NCBI GenBank assembly: GCA_016647705.1
Contig: CM028328.1
Span: 42,229,429 to 42,293,428, forward strand
Length of the DNA: 64,000 nt
Source: Eucommia ulmoides
Lineage: Eukaryota > Streptophyta > Magnoliopsida > Garryales > Eucommiaceae
Direction: 5' to 3'
A model generated the notes under the pieces. That model made no database searches, was not told where the DNA came from, and was given only the letters and a program-made list of their open reading frames with translations. This document shows positions 34,949 to 47,045 of this stretch, one piece after another. How positions within the stretch are numbered: the first letter of the stretch is position 1; every line of letters begins with the position of its first letter. The position numbers and the translations under genes were made by a program.

Positions 34949-35135
34949 TGTTGATCCTAAAATATTGATGAACAATTAAATATTGATGTTTTTTGATAGA
35001 ACTAACATATTTATTGAGTGTTTCAGTTTAAAGAGTTCTAAACAGTATCATGAAGTAATTATAAAGTATGGAGAGACAATGCAGAGACGATAACGTCATG
35101 AAGAAATTGTGAAGGATGCAGAGACGGATACTAAG
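34949..35135 (+). repeat. 3' LTR of the copia element, part 1
   Basis: Starts TGTTGATCCTAAAATATTG, matching the start of the LTR at 1322-3404 read on its coding strand. It is interrupted after CTAAG (35131-35135) by the minus-strand gypsy element. Confidence 0.85.
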
Positions 35136-37231
35136 TGACACGCCCCGTTTTTCTGAAGAGGAAAAGAATATTAAATAACAAATAAGCTTAAGGAGACGGG
35201 GGGTTTTAAAGCGCCAATTTTCAAAACATACTTAGGCCGTTTTTAAAAAAATAAGGAGTCGCCACCTAGCATTGGATTTAAGTGGTGTGTTAGGTCACCG
35301 AATTTTTAGAAAATAATTTAAAAGGCCTAAGTAAAAAATTGACTCCAAAAAATACGGTTAAACCAAAACTTCATTTAAAAACTCGGGGGTTGGTTACGCT
35401 TGGAAAAGGTATTAGGCACCCCAAAACGCTCGTCCGAAAACGGTACCTTATGTCCAATTAAGTTCAATTAGTTTAGTCCGAGTGTTTTATTTTATTTTGA
35501 AATAATTTCCTTCTTATAAAATCTTTTTGGTATTTTCACAAATAAGGTGAGACAAGTTTTTGGATTTTTGGAATGTTCTCCCGGTATAACCTCTTATTGA
35601 ATATTAAGGATTCAATAAGGATGGTCCCCGGGAGGTATTCATATATGTTTCCTAAAGACTTCTTTACTTTAAATGAGCAAACTAAAATAAGTGAATAAAT
35701 ATAAAAATATTAATGCAAAAACAAAAAATTTATATGCAAAAATTACCAAAAAAAAGAACTAAAAGATTTAATTTAAATATGTCAATGCAAATTGATATAA
35801 ATACTACGTGAATTAACCTAATTATATGTGACAATGATTTAATTATAACAAAAAGCGTAAATGGTACACGTGTCGTAACTAGATATCAAAAAGTAATATG
35901 GATTTATGAAATTAAAAAAAAAAAAAAAAAACTATGTGTAGAAAAAAAATGTGTAAGTGATAAAAGTATACTAAACATGCTGTCTAAATAATGCAAGAAA
36001 TAAACATATTAAGTGGATGTAAAAAAAAATCTATTTTAAGTTTGCCCGATTAATTTAAAGAAGTCCCGATTTAAAATTCTCTCAAATTCTATGGATATGA
36101 GAATCGAGGGAGATTCGTGGAAACAATTTAGTTGAAATTAATAATTTTGAAACTTAAATAAAATCCCGCGAAAAATCTACCGAGAGAAGAGATTTCATAA
36201 AACCATTCGTTTATAAATTTTACTCGGGTCGGGGAATGGAAACGAGGTTACGAAAAACTCTCCCACGATTTATCGAATCATCAAATTCAACTTAAGGTTC
36301 GTAAAGATTAATTCCTACCAATAAAAGATTTTATTATTATTATGCTTTTTTTAGAGTTTTGATAAGAAGAATAAAATTAAAATTAAAATTAAAAAAATGC
36401 AAAAAAATATAAAATAAAAAAAAAATGCAGCAAAATAAAGAATAAAATATCCTTCACCTAACGCTCGGAGTTACGTTTAAGCACGAGAAACCCACTCCGG
36501 CGTTTTCATCGGATCATCGGACGACTTATTTATTTTTAGTTTTTTTGAATTACAAACATAATAAAAAAATGTAGAAATAAAATAAATAAAAAACGGTGAG
36601 ATACGGGTGTCCTCGTCTAAATGCTCAAAAATTCAGATCGAGAATGAAGAACCTTATCCTGACATTTTTCATCGAGTCATCGGACAATAAAAAAAAAAAA
36701 AGCTTGTAGGAATTTAAATTGCGAAAAGAATAAAGTAAACTGAAAAAAAAATTAAAAATAAAAAAACATACCTGTTCTAGGCCAAGAATCTCGATACTCG
36801 GGCTTTTCTCTCACGCAGACAGCTTCCCAAAAGGGTTTACGATGAGAATCACTCTCTAAGGATTTTTTCTCTCAATTTTTGAATGTCTCCGAAGGGTTTC
36901 TCTCGGTTTTTTTTTTGTCTAAACTATGAGGAGGAGGGTCTTATTTATGGAAGGATGTAGAGTAAAAAATCCTAGAAACCCTAGGAAATCCTAATCCCAA
37001 TTTGACGAAAAAAATAAAACAAAACCTAAAAGGAAAAGGAAAAAGAAACCTAATCCCACTTTGACAAGGAAACCTTTTCTTTTCTATTTTTTTTTTTTTT
37101 TTTTTGTTTTATCTTTCTTTTTTATTGCCTTTTTTCTCTATTTTATTTTTTATTTTTTTGAAAATAAAAATAAAATAAATTTTAAAATAAAGTATAAAAT
37201 TTTGCAAGATGGTCAAAATGCCGTGTCTACA
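35136..37231 (-). repeat. 3' LTR of gypsy element A
   Basis: On the minus strand it runs from TGTAGACACGG to CGGGGCGTGTCA, 2096 bases. It is similar along its length to the LTR at 41924-44014, with many substitutions and small length changes, so the insertion is not recent. Confidence 0.9.
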
Positions 37232-37247
37232 GCTGCCCCTCTTTGTC
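37232..37247 (-). other. Polypurine tract of gypsy element A
   Basis: The minus strand reads GACAAAGAGGGGCAGC directly before the 3' LTR. The same purine run precedes the 3' LTR of the element at 47488-61242. Confidence 0.8.
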
Positions 37248-39118
37248 ATGCGAGTTCCACTTACTTGATAAAGATAGAAGATCACGTCATTTTGAATGTC
37301 CCATTTTCTTATTTTTTTCAATGATAGAACAAATAAAATAAAATGACTCATGACGATACTCATGACGAATAAGTGTTCGTTTGGAGGATCGTTTAGATTA
37401 ATAACAAAATAACTTATGACGATACTCATAATGAACAAATGTCCATTTAGAAGATTATTTAGAGTAATGAAAAAAAATACTCATGACGAACCAGTGTCCG
37501 TTTAAAGGATCGTTTAGAGTAATAAAAAACAAACTCATGACGATACTCATGACGAACAAGTGTCTATTTAGAGGATTGTTTAGAGTGATGAAAAATAGAC
37601 TCATGACGAATAAGTGTCCATTTAGAGGATCTTTTAGAGTGATAGAAAATTACTCAAATCCCAGCCCTCTTGACTGGGGGACAAAAGAAAGTTCAGAGGT
37701 ATAAAATATGTCCAAGCTTGTGGCTGGGCAAAAATGAGAGATTAAGGATATAAAATGTGCCCTAGCCTTCGGCTGGAGCTAACTCTCAAATAATCGAACC
37801 TTTACAGGTTGCCTACGTACCTTAGTATTACGCCGAGGACCAGGTTTAGCGTAGTTCACTAGACACCCCTTTCAGGGCAAAACGCATACCTGGATGCTCA
37901 TTTAGAGCTTTTGAATTTTTAGCAATAAAAGTCTCCAATTTGAGTCTAAAGGTAAGAAGTCCTAGAGATAGGGAAATCCATGCTTCTAGTCATTTTGAGA
38001 TCTTTGTAAGTGGACAAGAAAAACATGTGCAACACAAAAATTTAGTTTGAAAAACTTGTCACCTTTGACGACCTGCAATTATGTTCCCCCCTTTTCGGTC
38101 GTAATCGCTTTGGCTGATGATACTTGGATCAAAACAATATCAGGAGATTTTTCCATTTGAGATTCTATTCCAACTTAGGCCCGACATGCCATAGGTGATT
38201 CAATGAAACTCATCTTTTTTTTTTTCTTAGTTTTCGAGATTTCGCTTTTCAACTTAGGGGAGGGCCCAATATGCCTCATAAAGGTCTTCTTACCTTGCTC
38301 AACTGGATTTTTGTCTTTTCAAATTTCTAGGTGTTTCGATGTCTGGGGTTCTAATACTCCTGTATGCTCTATGTTTTCTCAAATCTTGCAAAACTGATTT
38401 AGTCCAAAAAAATGGCAAAATGTCGAAAAATTACTGAAATAAGTACCTTTAATGCTCGATATGATTTTCAGTGAGATCTTAGTTGGATTGTAGAAAAATA
38501 TGGTTTCGATACATTTCCATATTACGACCAATGTTTCTTTTCACAAATTCAGATTCCATTCAAATGTATCAAGTTCTGATTCAGAGAAACGTCGTTTGCT
38601 TGTCAATTTGGACCGAGGTGGAAAACTTAAACAAACCAATCTATCATATTTCTTTCTTCTTCAAATATCTTCCACATTTGCAGCAGCGCTTCTTACTCTG
38701 TTACTCCACTTTTCGTTTTTTCTTTTCTTTTATTCCCCTCCACCCTTTTATTTTCTTTTTCCTTTTTTTTTTCTTTTTTTATTTTTTTAAATAGATGATC
38801 GAACTTACAATGGTTCAGGGGCAACCGAGTTTATCAATGAACTTGATCTTCTTTGCGAATTGAGACATTCTTGCAACATTTGAGAGTTTCTTCATTGGGA
38901 TCATTGGCTTGAGATGATTGTGTTCCCTTTTCGCCGTTGGGTAACTTGGACAGTAGGAAAACCAGGATATTTACACCCAGTTTTATCAATCACTAAAGGA
39001 CCACTAGAGATAGCTTGATCAGCTTGCAACAATATATCAAAATATCGTTAGGGTAATGAAAGCTAATCTTGATTTTTGAATCATCTGGTACTCTAGAATT
39101 GCTGTCTGATTTGGTTAG
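37248..39118 (-). other. 3' untranslated region of gypsy element A, with minisatellite
   Basis: Non-coding region between the pol deletion and the 3' LTR. From 37330 to 37670 it holds about five copies of a ~62-base unit (minus strand: TCTAAACGATCCTCTAAACG, then ACACTTGTTCGTCATGAG and TATCGTCATGAG words). The same array occurs in the plus-strand element at 58440-59120. The rest is AT-rich with T tracts and no open frames of note. Confidence 0.7.
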
Positions 39119-39502
39119 GGGCCTTTTGGATTTTACCATCGTTTGGCTAAATATAATTTTAATTTATTTCTAGTCCCATTGGATCGTGGTCTAGCTCTGT
39201 ATTGAAATCATATACTCGCATCCTCACCCAGTCACATCATATACAACATATGCAGGCGATTTTGAGTACCTGAAAGAGTAAACTTCAAACATTAGACCAC
39301 AGTTTTGGATAAACAATATTACATTATTGAAATTTAAAAAGTCGTTACAGAGCAAATATTTTTTCATCCAAAAGACCAACGGGGTGGAAATATGAGTACG
39401 TGAAGATGTCCCAATTTTATCAAAACACCTATTAGATTGAAAGTACACAAGAACCCTAGCTTTGTAGCCTTTAGATTTTTTCAAACCAAGCCTCGAACAC
39501 AT
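39119..39502 (-). pseudogene. Remnant of the intron region and RT N-terminal extension, element A
   Basis: On the minus strand the segment 39224-39502 lines up with the intron region of the intact relative (53679-53832): both have a LLCNDFLN / LLCNGFLY-like stretch and end in a CTTTCAG acceptor. After the acceptor the peptide YSKSPAYVVYDVT corresponds to MSKTPVYNACDIT. A frame shift follows, then a DHDPMG-like piece. The donor equivalent reads GATAAA instead of GGTAAA, so splicing would be lost. The rest of pol is deleted. Confidence 0.65.
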
Positions 39503-39529
39503 GACTCGCTCCCATCTCTGCCAACGTTT

Positions 39530-41359
39530 TGCTAAAGATCGATTTAACCACTCCCTGAAGAGGCATGCTCAGGCAGCGGATTTTGCTGACAGTTTAGTGC
39601 ACCAGTCTCAGAATTTTTAGGAAACGTGATGGCTCTTGTCCGTATGAACTCCCGGATCTTGTCTTTCAAGTGATAGCATTGCTTAGTCGTATGTCCTCTA
39701 GATCCCGAGTGATACTTATAGAAAGTATTCGAAGAGGCGGCTTAACTCCCAGGCTTAGGCTCGTAGGATAGAAGGGGTGTTAGCATCCCTTGCTTCAAAC
39801 AACTCTAGTACAATTCAATAATTGAGATCGGAAGGTTTAGCAACTTATTTTCGTCGTTTTGAAAATTCCCCCCAATAGTGAGAGGTGGATAGCCTGAGTG
39901 GTATTGGGTTCCTGGATTTAAGGTGCAGTTAGGAATTTGAGGTGGTGGGTTTTGGTTTGGCTGATATGAGGGTGTATGATAAGTAGGTGTTTGGTAGGCT
40001 TAAGGGTAGTATTAGGGAATGTGGTTTTGGTAAGGTGGAGGTGCGTTCTGATAGTAGCGGGGACGACCTTGAGAATATGGCTGGTTCCAAGGGTAATATT
40101 GGTTTTGGCGATTTTGAGGGAGATGATTATAGTATTGGTTATTTTGGTTTGGGTAATTTTGGGGATATGAAACTTCGGGATTATTTCGGTGAAGGGTTTG
40201 CTGAGGGGAAATGACAACGGCTACCTCATTCTCATCTTCTTTGGTGGAGCTAACCTCTTAGTCGGATCGGGCGAGGCCCCTCGAATCTTCCCGTTTCTTA
40301 TTCCTTCCTCTTTCACCTCGGCTTGCTTAATTGCATCATCGAAAAAAGCCATCGCTATGCTCGAAAGATCTCAATAGAATGACGACATTTGGATTGACTT
40401 GAATACCTCTAACTGAGTCTCTTAGCTCAGCCTAGGGATGATTTTGGCAGCCTCTTCCCTCCAGCGGGTAGTGTACCTCCAGAAGCTTTTATTTTTCTCC
40501 TTCAATATCTGGTAGAGGGTATTATGATCCTACGTGACATCCTTATTGTACACATACTGCTCACAGAAGGCCTTTACCATATCCTCAAACGTTTAATCTG
40601 TGCTAGGTCTAGGGTCATGTACCAGCTGAGAGCCGGTCCTTTCAATGATCGCTGGAACATCTTCAGGCAAAGGTCTTCGTTCTGAGCATGAACTCCCAAC
40701 TCATCCTTGTAGATGGTGACATGTCGTTCTGGGGGGCTAGTGCCGTCATACTTAGTGAACTCCGGAACTACGAAATGTTTTGGATACACTACCCGAGGCA
40801 GTGCTGACAACTCCTTGTATGCTGCTTTCTTGGATGGCTTCTCTTTTTTCAATTATTTTATGATTTTCTTCAATTCCTCCATTTTTAGAACCTAGGCTAG
40901 AGGGAGTCCATTATCATCTTCTCTGTTTTCGGTTTTAGTGGCCGAGGCCGGTCGATTAGTATTCACTTCGTTTGGCGGAGCAACGAGCCTTTCTGGGTGA
41001 ATGAGGATTTGCGGTATGGTAGGGGCTGAGCCTTTTAGTGAGGCCTAATAGATATAACCTAGAATAGGATATGCCAATGCTTCATAGGTGAAAGGATGAG
41101 GGCCCATCTAGGGTCCATAGTAGACCAGTCCCACGAAGTTCGGGCTGGCATAGTTCGGATTCGGCACTGAGTTCTCCATCCCAGGATTTAGAGGGTTTCC
41201 ATTTGGTGATTCAGTCATGGGAGTTCCACTAGACGGAGGAGCAAGCACCTCCTGCGGCCTGCTAAGTTTGTTGATCCCCTCCCTTCGCATGTCGGTGATT
41301 TCTTGCATACGATCCATCTGGGCCATACGGGGAGATTTAAGATTACCTTTTGATGTCAT
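39530..41359 (-). pseudogene. gag: Gag of gypsy element A, decayed
   Basis: Minus-strand counterpart of the gag at 50275-51837. The start MTSKGNLKSPRMAQM matches MTSESNPESLRTTQI, followed by SRPQEVLAPPSSGTP. A second open piece (40574-40852) holds the Gag core start (FVVPEFTKYDGTSPPERH). A degraded QNYP-rich repeat region lies at 39918-40217. Near 39560-39720 lies the C-X2-H-X5-H-X4-C motif region (YHSGSRGHTTKQC; the first Cys is replaced). Stops and shifts separate the pieces. Confidence 0.8.
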
Positions 41360-41902
41360 CCTGGGATGAGTCTGGGCCCGGCTGTGTGTAAATACTGGAC
41401 TTTGGATGGGGGGAACCGAAATTGCTTTTTTGGGACCAATTTTTCTGTCTTACCCTTTTCTTACAACAAACCCATTTATTAGTCCATGTGGGTCTTAGAT
41501 AATCTTAAAACCCATCCGAGTTTGAAATTTTCAATTCCGATAATGACCGATCAAAACAGATAATAATTTATGAAAATTCTTTCATAGCGTAATCGGTATT
41601 CGAAACTTCAAACTCATTTGGTTTTTAAGACTTCCTAAGATATCATCAATCCATCAAGTATGAAACCCCCCCGTCTTGTATCTTAGAATCCCAAGGGTAT
41701 AATATAGATACAAGACGATCGTACTTATGTCGGAGGGTTTATAACAATATAAGAGTCCAAGAGAGAAGAAAGAAAAAAAAAACGAAATAAACATCACAAC
41801 TTATTTACAAAAAAATAAGGAAAAGATAATAAAATAAAATATAACATTTAGACATGAAATGGTAAGATTTATTTGGACATATTAGGCTCGACCCTCTAAT
41901 TC

Positions 41903-41920
41903 GTCCCCAGTGAAGTCGCC
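41903..41920 (-). other. Primer binding site of gypsy element A (Arg tRNA type)
   Basis: The minus strand reads TGGCGACTTCACTGGGGA three bases after the 5' LTR. It differs by one base from TGGCGACTCCACTGGGGA, complementary to the 3' end of plant tRNA-Arg. Confidence 0.85.
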
Positions 41921-41923
41921 AGC

Positions 41924-44014
41924 TAACGCGCCCCATTTTTCCAAAGTGGAAAAGAATATTAAATAGAAATAAGCTTTAAGGAGAGGGGGGTTTTAAAGCA
42001 CCGGTTTTCAAAAAATACTTAGGCCATTTTAAAAAAAATAAAGAGTCTCCACCTAACATTGGATTTAAGTGGTGTGCTAGATCACCGAATTTTTAGAAAA
42101 TAATTTAAAAGGTCTAAGTAAAAAATTGACTCAAAAAAACACGGTCAAATAAAATATTCATTTAAAGGCTTGGGGGTCAGTTACACTCGGGGAATGTGTT
42201 AGGTACCCCAAGACGTCTGTCCGAAAACGGTACCTTATGTCCAATTAAGTCCAATTAATTTAGTCCGAGTATTTTATTTTATTTTGAAATCATTTCCATC
42301 TTATAAAATCTTTTTGATATTTTCACAAATAAGATAACACAAGTTTTTTAATTTTTGGAATATTTCTCCGGTATAACCTCTTATCGAATATTAAGGATTC
42401 GATAAGGATAGTCCCCGGGGGTATTCATATATGTTTCCTAAAGACTTCTTTACTTTAAATAGGTAAACTCAAATAAGTGAATAAATATGAAAATATGAAT
42501 GCGAAAAGTAAAATTTTATATGCAAAAATGACCAAAAAAAGAACTAAAGGGTTTAATTTAAATATGTCAATGCAAATTGATATGAATATTACATGAATTA
42601 ACCTGATTATATGTGACAATGATTTAATTATAACAAAAAACGTAAGTGGTGGACGTGTTGTGACTAGATATGAAGAAGTAATATGAATTTATGAAATTAA
42701 AAAAAAAAAAAAAAAAAAACTATGTGTAGAAAAAAAATGTGTGAGTTATGAAAGTGTACTAAACATGTCGTCTAAATAATGCAAGAAATAAACATGCTAA
42801 GTGGATGCAAAAAAAAGTCTACTTTGAGTTTGCCCGATTAATTTAAAGAAGTCCCGATTTGAAATTCCCTCAAATTCTATGGATATGAGAATCAATGAGG
42901 TTCGCGGAAACAATTTAGTTGAAATTATTCTTTCTGAAATTTAAACAAAATCCCGCAAAAAATCTACTGAGAAAAGAGATTTTCTAAGACCATTTGTTTC
43001 TAAATTCCACTCGGGTCGGGGAATGGAAATGAGGCTACGAAAAACTCTCCCACGATTTATCGAATCATCAGATTCAACTTAAGGTTCGTAAAGATTAATT
43101 CTTACCAATAAAATATTTATTATTATTTATTTTTTTGATTTATTTTTTATTTTTTAGGGTTTTGATAAGAAGAATAAAATAAAAATGCAGCAAAATAAAT
43201 AATAAAGCATGCTTCACCTAATGCTCGAAGTTAGGTTTAAGCACGAGAAACCCATTCCGGCATTTTCATCGGATCATTGGACGACTTATTTCGTGTTTTT
43301 TTTTTTTTTTTTTTTTTCTGGCTTATAAACGAACTAAAAAAATACAGAAATAAAATAAAAAAAAAAAAACTTGATACGGGTGTCCTCATTTGAACGCTCA
43401 AAGATTCAGATCGAGAATGGGAAACCTTATCCTGACATTTTTCATCGAGTCATCAGACAATAAAAAAAAATAAAGCTTGCAGGAATTTAAATTGTGAAGA
43501 GAATAAAGTAAACTGAAAAAAGAATTAAAAATAGAAAATATACCTGTTCTAGGCCAAAAATCTTGATGCTCGGGCTTTTTTCTCAAGCAGATAGCTTCCC
43601 GAAAGGTTTTACGATGAGAATCACTCGCTAAGGGTTTTTTCCTCTCAATTTCTGAATGTCTCGGAAGGGTTTATCTCTGATTTTTTTTTTTTTTTTGTTT
43701 AAACTATGAGGATGAAGATCTTATTTATAGGAAGGATGTGGAGTGAAAAATCCTAGAAATCCTAGGAAACCCTAGTCCCAATTCGACGAGGAAAAGGAAA
43801 CAAAACTTTAAAGGAAAGGGAAAATGAAACCTAATCCTATTTTGACAAGGAAACATTTTCTTTTCTATTTTTTTCAGTTTTTTATTTTTTTATTTTATCT
43901 TTCTTTTTTATTTTCTTTTTTCTCTATTTTTTTATTTTTTTGAAAATAAAAATAAAATAAATTTTAAAATAAAACATAAAATTTTTGTGGGATGATCAAA
44001 ATATCGTGTCTACA
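41924..44014 (-). repeat. 5' LTR of gypsy element A
   Basis: On the minus strand it runs from TGTAGACACGATATTTTG to GGGGCGCGTTA, 2091 bases; the terminal CA is mutated to TA. Next to it inside the element is the primer binding site, which fixes the orientation. Confidence 0.9.
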
Positions 44015-44424
44015 CTAAGAAACTGAAGATTCTGAAGAATCTAGATGAAAACAACTCTAATTTATTTTTACTATTAATGTATCTCGATTAAGATCACATA
44101 TGACACAAAAATGATTTTATGATTATGTGTGTTTTTGGATAGAATCCTAATTAGTTAAATATATTTGTTCCTATGTGAAATTAAAGAAGAAATATTGATT
44201 TAAGAAAGATAAATGATTAAAATTGAATTTAAGTGATAGTTAAGTTAACCGAGAAAAGAAATCAATTAAAGGAGGCAAAGAGGTCGAAGATTTGAGTTAA
44301 AAATGAATTAAGAAAAATGTGTTTCAGCAAGATCGGTCGACCTATCTAAAAGGATCGATCAATCGATGAGAAGGTGCTGGGAATTGTGCAGTCTCTGAAT
44401 TGTTTGGTCAACTTGTGGTGTATA
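44015..44424 (+). repeat. 3' LTR of the copia element, part 2
   Basis: It begins with the duplicated CTAAG and continues the copia LTR, matching 26262-26660 of the 5' LTR (for example GAAGAATCT...GAAAACAACT and GATCGGTCGACC-like words). It is broken at ATA (44422-44424) by the CACTA element. Confidence 0.85.
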
Positions 44425-44815
44425 CACTACAGGAAAAATGCGTTTTGGCTACAAATTTTTTTTTGTAGCTAAAGCCCTAATTTCGTAGCGAAAACATTTT
44501 AGCGACGAAAAAATTACTGTTCCAATTTCGTAGCCTATGTGCCGTTGCAAAAGATTTTTGGCGACGAATTGTTAGTTCGTCGCACAAGACTACTATTTCG
44601 CGACAAATCATTTCGTAGCTAATAAATTCATTTCGTAGCCAAAGAATAATTAAAAATCACGGGAATAATTTTTTGGCGACGAAAATTTTTGTCACCAAAA
44701 AATAACTAAAATGGCGGGAATTCTTTTGGCGACGAAATTATTTTTGTAGCCAAAAAATAATTTTTTTCACGAAATACATTGGCTACAAAAATAAAATTTG
44801 TAGCAAATTACTCTA
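44425..44815 (+). repeat. Left terminal and subterminal repeats of the CACTA element
   Basis: After the CACTACAGG terminus, words such as GGCGACGAA, TTCGTAGC, TTCGTCGC and TTTGGCTAC recur roughly ten times in both orientations within 400 bases. Such arrays are the usual transposase-binding regions of CACTA elements. Confidence 0.75.
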
Positions 44816-45185
44816 CTTAAAGTTATGAATGTCAATTTATAGCCATCAACCAATCAACAAAAAGTAACAAAAACTATATAATTGCATTAAAAGTCAAATA
44901 GCCAAAATATACCAATATTCTTAAACATTAATATTACCAAAAAAATAAAATATCTTACGAAACATCATTACAAAATAACTAAGAAACAAGCTATAGATGA
45001 TAAGCGATATCAATTGCCCATTTGCCCTCTGATGTGTGATCCAATGTAAATCAATCCTACCCCGAGCCTGCAATTATTGATTTTTCATCTATATCACATA
45101 CAATAATTGATCATCAAGGTATAAATTGAATTAGAATAATAGACATACCATTTTCCGAAATGTTGTGCCGAATGACCTTGAGCCC

Positions 45186-45400
45186 GAAACATGAATATGT
45201 GAACACAAATAGAGAAACAAAAATCAAAACACAAAAATAGAAACAGAAACAGAAACAAAGAAACAAAAACAAAAACAAAAACAAAAACAAAAACAAAAAC
45301 AGAAACACAAATGGAAACAAAAACAGAAACACCAACAAAAATAAAGAACAACAGCAAAAACAGAGAATAGCAGCAGAAACAGATACTACAAAACATACAG
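45186..45400 (+). repeat. A-rich (ACAAAA/ACAGAA)n low-complexity array
   Basis: About 200 bases made of six-base words ACAAAA, ACAGAA and ACACAA. Its reverse reads as long artificial Phe/Val/Leu-rich open frames, which I do not regard as genes. A similar array lies in the right arm (61630-61850). Confidence 0.7.
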
Positions 45401-45961
45401 CTACAAATTAACTTGCAATAATAAAAAATAATGCTAGAATAAAAAATCAGCTAAAAAATGCCATTATAATCACATTTAATAAGAAGAAGCATTATATGAT
45501 TGTTGGAGCCAATCCTTCTACATAGCACTTCAAGGTTCTAAACGATGCACTCTCTCAAGTTCATCAACAAGAAGAGTGGCGTTTCCTTAGTGTTTATGTT
45601 CCCAATTTTTTGCTCTGTTCTCAAAAAAATTATAACAGAAAGAGAAATATGATAATAATGCTATTTTATTCCAATCTTTCTTTTCTTGGGAGTAGAACAA
45701 AAACAAATTTGTTTTGGGGAGCATTCAAAGGTGAAGTTATTAAACTTCACAAAAATATAAAAAAATTGCAACTAGACAAAAATAGCTACAAAAAACTAGC
45801 TCAAACAATAAACTAGAAACTTAGAAAAAATAGCTCAAATGTAAAATGAGAATTTGAGAGCAAGTTATTAAACAACTTGTTGCAACTATTTAAACATCAA
45901 GCTTATAACTGACGGCCCCTGATTCATCATGTGATAAGTGCATCCAAATAATATTATATAC

Positions 45962-46075
45962 CTTCTTGGAGAGATTGACCTTGAACGTGCACGAACAGGC
46001 CTCCTAATAGGAGAGCGACTGCGTCTACGATTAATCGGAGACCTTCTACGTGGACTTCGAACACGTTTAGGATAA
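45962..46075 (-). pseudogene. Captured SR45-like exon (RS-rich)
   Basis: A minus-strand exon bounded by acceptor GTGTGTAG and donor GGTATA. It encodes an Arg/Ser-dipeptide-rich stretch (RRRSPINRRRSRSPIRR ... RSISPRR), which matches the C-terminal RS region of plant SR45. RS regions mediate interactions among splicing factors. The frame is open. It is the last of the captured exons recognised here. Confidence 0.8.
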
Positions 46076-46559
46076 CTACACACAAATGCAACAAGAAATC
46101 AGCAATAACAAACACAAACAAATAGTTTTCCAAACATAGATATAGGGTGTTTTTTTTTTTTAATACACTAGAGTGAAATTGAAATTCTTATAACACAACA
46201 AAACAATTTCTCCCAAGTTACATATTGTTGTCCAACACATTGCAGCCAGTTAAGTCCATCTAATTGACAACACATATAACTAGTCGTCAAAATTGAACCA
46301 AGACACACAACAATCAGAAACCGGAGTGGGAAGCTTGCACTGATACAAGGTATTATCAGCCTTTAAAAAATCCGAATGGTACTTCCATTGGGCTAAGGAA
46401 ACCATATATATGTTGGGTGTATAATTGCATACTATCCTATCACTCCTACAATTTTCCAATGCTTACAATTCTTCTTACAGTCACAACAACATATATTTTC
46501 ATTTTGGAAATAGCTTGTAAAGGATTGTCAAATTTTCAATGTTTAAAGTTAAAACTCAC

Positions 46560-46624
46560 CAGCGCCTTGGCGGAAAGGGTGAATGTCTCGAACAGGGCTG
46601 CCACGCATCTTTCGGGGAGACGCT
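46560..46624 (-). pseudogene. Captured SR45-like exon (SPRKMRGSPV)
   Basis: A minus-strand exon between acceptor CGAACAG and donor GGTGAGT. It encodes ASPRKMRGSPVRD and then, probably with changes, HPFRQGA. The SPR-(K/R)-(I/M)-RGSPV core is characteristic of SR45. The downstream part is less RS-like than expected, suggesting decay. Confidence 0.7.
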
Positions 46625-46700
46625 CTGTTCGACAATTAATTATCAAATACATTTTAAAAATACATAAATTAATTCAAGAAGTTATTTAGGGACCACCATC

Positions 46701-46938
46701 CTGGGAGGTGATCTATATCGCCTAGGTGGAGATAAAGGGGAACAACCTTCGGCCGGAGAAGCAGGTCGTCTCCTTGGAGGAGGCGAATCAGCCCGGCGAT
46801 GAGGAGAATCTATTCTATGACGGCCAGGAGAGTCTGCATGCCTCCGTGGAGAAGAATTAGGATCTCGTCTAGGAGATCCTCTTCGTGCTGCAGGAGATCT
46901 TCTTCAAGGTGGTGAAAGAGGTCTTCGACGGGGAGATA
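46701..46938 (-). pseudogene. Captured SR45-like exon (SP/RS-rich), with in-frame stop
   Basis: A minus-strand exon after acceptor GATGGCAG. It encodes SPRRRPLSPP, then a TGA, then RRSPAARRGSPRRDPNSSP and further SP/RR repeats up to RRYRSPPR. The TGA sits where a CGA (Arg) codon is likely. The donor site, expected just after CCCAG at 46701, reads GATGGT rather than GT, so correct splicing is unlikely. Confidence 0.8.
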
Positions 46939-47045
46939 CTGCCATCAAAAAGTGCATAATGAATTACTAGCGAAAACAGTGCAAGGAATGATGGAATAAG
47001 GAAGGAAAGAAACAACATTTAACAGGTTTAGGATGTAGAACATAC

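Larger units (their letters stand above)
35136..44014 (-). mobile_element. Tat-type Ty3/gypsy element, pol-deleted (element A)
   Basis: An 8.9-kb element on the minus strand with two LTRs, a tRNA-Arg type primer binding site, a decayed gag, a remnant of the gag-pro/RT intron region and a long 3' untranslated region. It lacks protease, RT, RNase H and integrase. It is flanked by CTAAG (35131-35135 and 44015-44019), a clean 5-bp duplication within the copia 3' LTR. It is related to the plus-strand element at 47488-61242 in LTR end, gag and 3' region. With no pol it would depend on enzymes from a related element. Confidence 0.9.

Noticed and set aside
37061..37324. Phe-rich hydrophobic open frame (also 38483-38794)
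   Set aside because: It comes from T-rich tracts in the LTR and 3' region of gypsy A; no homologous frame exists in the related element.
45094..45396. Phe/Leu/Val-rich open frames on the minus strand, looking like membrane proteins
   Set aside because: They are translations of the A-rich six-base low-complexity array; hydrophobicity follows from TTTTTG-type repeats.
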